NCBI GenBank assembly: GCA_016899975.1
Contig: JACJJN010000026.1
Location: forward strand, 1 to 46,732
DNA length: 46,732 nucleotides
DNA from: Lacrimispora saccharolytica
Lineage (GTDB): Bacteria > Bacillota > Clostridia > Lachnospirales > Lachnospiraceae
Reading direction: 5' to 3'
Notes under the pieces: model-generated
Told to the model about the DNA's origin: nothing
Database searches by the model: none
Seen by the model: only the letters and a program-made list of their open reading frames with translations
Translations under genes and position numbers: made by a program
Shown here: positions 42,503-46,732 of the stretch, one piece after another
How the letters are laid out: the number at the start of each line of letters is the position of its first letter
Position numbering within the stretch: position 1 is the first letter of the stretch

Positions 42503-44720
42503 ACGCAGTTCCCGCTTTCAGTTCAATTTCCTTTTCTGCCCCGTTGACACGCAGCTTCATCTTCCGGTCATACCCGGACACGATGCGCACGCGGGTCACC
42601 TTGCTGTCCTTCCATTCCATGTCCAGTTCACTTTTGCCCCGCAGTCTCAATCCTCTGACAGAACCTGTCTTCATCTGCTCTGGAAGCGCAGGAAGCAGAT
42701 ACACCGTATCCGTCTGACTCTGTACCAGCATTTCCGCCAGCGCCGCTGCCGCTCCGAAATTTCCGTCGATCTGGAAAATTGCTCCGTCTCCCATCGGATG
42801 ATTGTCCATCAGATTCGGGAATGTGCTTCCGGTAAGAAGCGCCCGGAAGTTTTCATATGCTTTTTCTCCCTCTCCGAACCTTGCCCACAGTCCGATGATC
42901 CATGCCCGCGACCATCCTGTATGGCCGCCTCCGTTGGCCAGACGGCGTTCCAGCGTTACTCTTGCCGCCTTCATCAGTTCCGGCGTCTGTTCCGGATTTA
43001 TCATGGTTCCCGGGTACATTCCGTAAAGATGAGAAATATGGCGGTGTCCCGGCTCCGCCTCTTCATAATCCTCCATCCATTCCTGCAGCTGACCATACTT
43101 TCCGATTTTCAGCTTTGGAAAAGATTCCATCAGCTTCTTCGCAGCACAGACCTCTTCTCCTTCTTTTCCCAATACCCTGCAGGCTTTCAGGTATCCGTCA
43201 AAAAGTTCGTACAGAATCTCCACATCCATCATCGGACCTTCGCAGAGATGGCCCTGGGTTCCATTCGGAAGAATATAGGTATTTTCCGGTGAAATGGAAG
43301 GGGAGGTAATTCTCGTTCCGTCCGGTCCTTCGATCAGAAAATCCCGGAAAAACAGCACGTTTTCTTCCAGTACCGGGAAATACCGCTCCAGAAATTCACG
43401 GTCCATAGTATAACTGTAATGTTCCCAGATATGAGTGGCCATCCACGCCTCTCCCATCGGCCAGAAGGTAGACGTAATACAGTGATCCTGCGGTGCTGTG
43501 TCCGCGTAAAGATCCGTGTTGTGATGCGCCATCGATCCGCGGCATCCGTACATTTCCCGTGCTGTCTTCTTTCCGTTTTCACAGACACGTTCCAGCAGTT
43601 CAAAAAACGGAAGATGGCATTCGGAAAGTGCTCCGCTTTCCGCCGCCCAGTAATTCATCTGGGCATTGATATTGATCGTGTACTTGCTTTCCCATGCCGG
43701 TGTCAGACTGTCATTCCAGATTCCCTGCAGATTGGCCGGAAGCGAACCCTCGCGGCTGGAAGCAATCAGAAGATATCTTCCATACTGATAATACAGAGCC
43801 GCGATTCCGGAATCTTCTTCACCGTCCTTTACTCTCTGCAGCCGGATATCCGTCGGAATCTCATCCATAGCTTCCATTCCTTCCAGAGACAGGCAGACAC
43901 GACCGGCCAGTTCCTGATAATCCCGGATATGTTCTGTCCGCAGCTCCTGCCAGGATTTTTCCGCTGCCCCTGCAATCTGTTTCCGTGCCGCCTCCACATA
44001 AGCGCCCGGATGGCGGAAACTGGTCTCAACAGCCAGGTAGATCACAGCACTGTCTGCCTGTTCCACAAGCAGATGCTCTCCGATTTTTCTGACGGTTCCG
44101 CCTTCCGTCACAATCCGTGCCATCACACAGAATCCGATTCCTCCGTCTGCTTCACTGCCCGCCGTAAACCATACGGTGTCTTCTCCCTCTGTGCAGACTT
44201 CATCGGTCCAGTTATGGCATCTTCCCAGATGACAGTCAAAGGAAAGTCCTTCTGCCTGGTCACACTCCAGACGGACCGCCAGAATCTGCGCCGGCCAGGA
44301 AGAGATCACTTCCCTGTGATACTTCACACCGCCTGCCATGTAATCCACCGAAACAACACCGGTTTCCAGATCCAGCGCTCTTTGATATCCTTCTTCCTGC
44401 TCCTGTCCATGGAAATTCAGATACAGTTCTCCCGCGGTCTGATAAGACCGCTCAGAATTCGGGGTACCTGAAAGCGCATACATCGCAAGGCGCTCCGCTT
44501 CCTCCGGCTTTCCTTCCCGCAGCAGCCGCCGCACTTCATCCAGATACTTTGCCGCGTCCGGATTGATCCGGTTCAGCGGTTTTCCGCTCCAGACGCTGTC
44601 CTCGTTGAGCTGAATCATCTCCTCTTTTACTTTTCCGAATACCATGCCTCCCAGTCTTCCGTTTCCTGTCGGAAGTGCTTCGCACCACTGGGATGCCGGC
44701 TGTCGATACCACAGTTTCAT
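42486..44720 (-). CDS. GH95 alpha-L-fucosidase
   Basis: A 744-residue intracellular GH95 enzyme (no signal peptide), expected to release alpha-1,2-linked L-fucose or a related sugar by inversion. N-terminal domain: [27 protein letters not shown] and [16 protein letters not shown]. The (alpha/alpha)6 barrel shows [31 protein letters not shown]-type sequence, [12 protein letters not shown] with the catalytic Glu, and [13 protein letters not shown] plus [16 protein letters not shown]. Length is a little short for the family but all blocks are present. First gene of the hydrolase operon behind a promoter and a dyad at 44755-44785. Confidence 0.94.
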   Translation of the reverse strand: [744 protein letters not shown]

Positions 44721-44754
44721 GATGGTGTTCCTCCCTGTTTTCTTCCCGTAATTC

Positions 44755-44785
44755 CAGGGGATAAATCTGTCAGTTTTATCCCCTG
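44755..44785 (-). promoter_or_regulatory. Perfect 11-bp dyad in the hydrolase operon leader
   Basis: CAGGGGATAAA and TTTATCCCCTG flank nine bases. It lies between the -10 box and the GH95 start and has no U-tract on the minus strand. Its place just after the predicted start site fits an operator for a repressor of the hydrolase operon. Confidence 0.6.
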
Positions 44786-44806
44786 TATTTCTCCAATTTT
44801 ATCTCT

Positions 44807-44835
44807 ATTATAACGTTTTCCTGCGAAGTCATAAC
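44807..44835 (-). promoter_or_regulatory. Predicted promoter of the glycoside hydrolase operon
   Basis: A perfect TATAAT (44807-44812, minus) has only a weak -35 (GTTATG at 44830-44835, 17-base spacing). It would drive GH95, GH127/GH31, GH2, GH2 and the GH29/GH43 remnant. Confidence 0.55.
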
Positions 44836-44898
44836 AGAGATATCTGACATATTGGATGCCTCCATGTCGTGTCATCGACACTACAGTTTCCCCTTATC

Positions 44899-46591
44899 TT
44901 ACCGTCTGATCATCACGGATATTTTTTCGCCGGCTTGGAATGCAGCGGTTATACTTTTCTGATCTTTTCCCAGTATGTTTCCGTTTATCCGGAATTCAGA
45001 CGCTCCCCTTCTGTACATAATTTCGATCTTCTGATCGCGCACTGAAACAAGATCTGCTTTAATCCATTCCGGACTCCATTCCATATATTCCAATTTCATC
45101 CATGTGTACAACCAGATTCCTTCAATTCTTCCTGTTTTCAAAGTTTCCGGCATCGCCGGAAGAAACTCTACCATACCAGGACTGGAAAATACGCACATTT
45201 CCGCCAGAATTGCCGGCATGGCTCCCTGCAGATCCGGAAAACGCACTGCGTATGGATAATGATTAGTGTTCAATGCTTTTGTGACATAACCATGGCTCAT
45301 CAGATACTGCAGATTATATACCGTATCCTCCAGATCTTTCAGCCGTATTGCTGAAAACAGGCGATGGATGATTCCATGTGCAGATTCGTCCTGATGACCT
45401 CGCTTTCTGTTGGAAATCATAATTGCTCTGGCAAGTTCCGGTTCATTCTCCCAGGTCAGTTCGTGGCCCGGCCAAAGAGCATAATGATGAGATACATGCC
45501 GATGATTATAATTTTCAGGGATCCCAGGCCACGCCCATTCCTTGAGTCCTCCTTCTTCGTCCAGAAGATAAACGGGCAATTCTTTTCTCTGTTTTTCCCA
45601 GTGAGGAATCTGTTCCTTTTCAATTCCAAGTTCTTTGCATCCTTCAATCAGATGATCCAAAACCTCTCTGCAGATCATAATATCCATGACTGAGTTGATG
45701 CTGGTAGCGCAAAGTCCCTCCGGTTTCTGAATATAATATGGGGTAGGATTTTCAGGGGAAAACGACGGATAAAAAATCGTCCTTCCGTTTTCATCTCTGT
45801 CACATGCATAATCCTCAAAAAACAGTGCAATTTCCTTCAGTGCCGGAATGATTCTTTCTTCCAGAAATTTTTTATCTCCTGTAACAAGGTAATAGCCCCA
45901 GAATTCGTTGTAGATCCATCCCAGGCATCCTGTCCAGCAATAATGCGGATATGTCGAAGAAAAATGGTACAAAAGCCCGGAATCATAATCACAATGAATA
46001 CTTGCCAGTACACCTCTTGCTCCAAACAGTCGCTGTGCATTTATCCTGAAATCTTCAAACTTGTTTTCGTAATACCGGAAGTATGTATCCATTTCTTCAA
46101 ACAGACCCGTACTGTTTCCGGAACAGACCTGCAGATTCGTATTGATATTGTGCTGCCCCCACAACGGAGGAATCGTTCCTGTATCTGCGATCTGATAAAA
46201 TCGTCCCATATCGTACAGTTTTTCAAGCATTACCGGATCCAGCTGTCCTTTTGTATGTATCTGCGCCAGCAGTTCTTCTCCGGCCATTTCATAGTCTTGA
46301 TCGTCCGAACGGAAACGGATTCCTGATCTTCTCATCTTTTCTCCGAGATATGTCTGATTTTCCTTTCTCAGCTCCTCAAAGTCGAAGTTCTTCTGCATTT
46401 CTTTTTTCAGTTCTTTTCCACATCCAAAACGGAAATTCTTTTCTAGCTTGACTGTTTTGGAAATCACCAGCAGACTCTTTGCATCTCGAACGCTGACTTT
46501 TCTCCCTGTTCCCTCCATCTGTCCGCCTTCAGGAATAAAACGAACAACACTGCAGTAGCCTTTTTCACCATATTCCGGATCATTGGTCCTA
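44899..46591 (-). pseudogene. GH95-like glycoside hydrolase, N-terminus removed by IS3-family element
   Basis: The frame is open from the IS boundary at 46591 (TNDPEYGEKGYCSVVRFIPE) and continues through MEGTGRKVSVRDAKSLLVIS into a GH95-type barrel: PPLWGQHNINTNLQVCSGNSTG, TGCLGWIYNEFWGYYLVTGD, YPSFSPENPTPYY with the catalytic Glu, NHRHVSHHYALWPG and HQDESAHGIIHRLF. About 200-250 N-terminal residues of a normal GH95 protein are missing. An ATG at 46518 could still start a 539-residue piece. It lies upstream of the intact GH95 gene in the same orientation. Confidence 0.8.
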
Positions 46592-46732
46592 TGTCAAGAT
46601 TTAGCGCAAGTTAAAATGAGAAATTTATCCTCATCTTAACTTACTAAGAGCTGTCCGTTTGTCTGTGTCTGCTCATATAGTTTTTCAAAGTCATTTGGCG
46701 ACATATAATCGCAATGACTATGAATACGTTTG
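46592..46732 (-). mobile_element. 3' end of an IS3-family insertion sequence
   Basis: The element end begins TGTCAAGATTTAGCGC at 46592, the TG...CA type of IS3-family terminal repeats, and its inside runs off the window. The minus strand encodes the end of a DDE transposase. The target gene at 46591 is broken directly at this boundary. Confidence 0.75.
46636..46732 (-). CDS. IS3-family transposase OrfB, C-terminal 31 residues (partial)
   Basis: The minus strand reads KRIHSHCDYMSPNDFEKLYE and then QTQTNGQLLVS before TAA at 46636-46638. The pattern HS..YMSP.DFE is the standard C-terminal end of IS3/IS150-type transposases. The rest lies beyond the window edge. Confidence 0.75.
   Translation of the reverse strand, partial: KRIHSHCDYMSPNDFEKLYEQTQTNGQLLVS

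Overview
The window looks like a chromosome segment from a Lachnospiraceae-type Clostridium (gut Firmicutes; Blautia or Ruminococcus-like is my best guess, and I cannot name a species). The reasons are the single-chain clostridial PurL, a long-form HPF, strong GGAGG ribosome-binding sites, sigma-A promoters of the TTGNNN-N17-TATAAT kind, a split ThrE-type exporter, and a dense block of glycoside hydrolases. No rRNA, tRNA or CRISPR array was seen.

Left half (about 1-21.1 kb): intact housekeeping and accessory genes, mostly minus strand, with good terminators. In order: aroC (+); a lactonase-family beta-propeller protein and an ECF-like sigma factor; purL; hpf; a gene-free stretch with a 7 x 14-bp tandem repeat and a large inverted repeat; an orphan eukaryote-type hisA (+); a MATE transporter; an Hpt protein and an HD-GYP response regulator; a DUF1015 protein; an XRE regulator with a membrane domain; nth; a second MATE transporter; a P-loop kinase-like protein; a two-gene ThrE-type exporter; a D-2-hydroxyacid dehydrogenase (+); and a TIGR04076-HMA fusion.

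Middle (about 21.16-26.9 kb): a patchwork island of fragments and passenger genes. It holds a radical-SAM tail, a hydrolase with a nonsense codon, a DUF1801 tail, an intact two-gene ABC transporter, the 3' end of a phage terminase split by a 165-bp palindromic insertion, a Fic protein behind a promoter studded with TAAGGGA boxes, and an IS256 transposase head. The right edge cuts off the start of a Gfo/Idh/MocA oxidoreductase that was translationally coupled to fucU.

Right half (about 26.8-46.7 kb): sugar catabolism. A minus-strand operon (zinc alcohol dehydrogenase, aldo-keto reductase, L-fucose mutarotase FucU, truncated oxidoreductase) is divergent from an AraC regulator and is probably for oxidative L-fucose metabolism. 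After a fused remnant of a LysR/YeiH gene pair comes a minus-strand glycoside hydrolase operon: GH95, GH127 remnant plus GH31, GH2, GH2, then a fused GH29/GH43 remnant. Upstream lies a second GH95-like gene beheaded by an IS3-family element at the window edge. Fucosidase, beta-galactosidase, alpha-xylosidase-like and arabinofuranosidase-like activities together suggest a fucosylated plant glycan such as fucogalactoxyloglucan (inference).

A striking feature is the contrast between the halves. The left 21 kb has no broken gene. The right 25 kb has about ten breakpoints, several of them clean deletion fusions. Either this locus is decaying by repeated deletion, or part of it reflects assembly error; reads spanning the junctions would decide.
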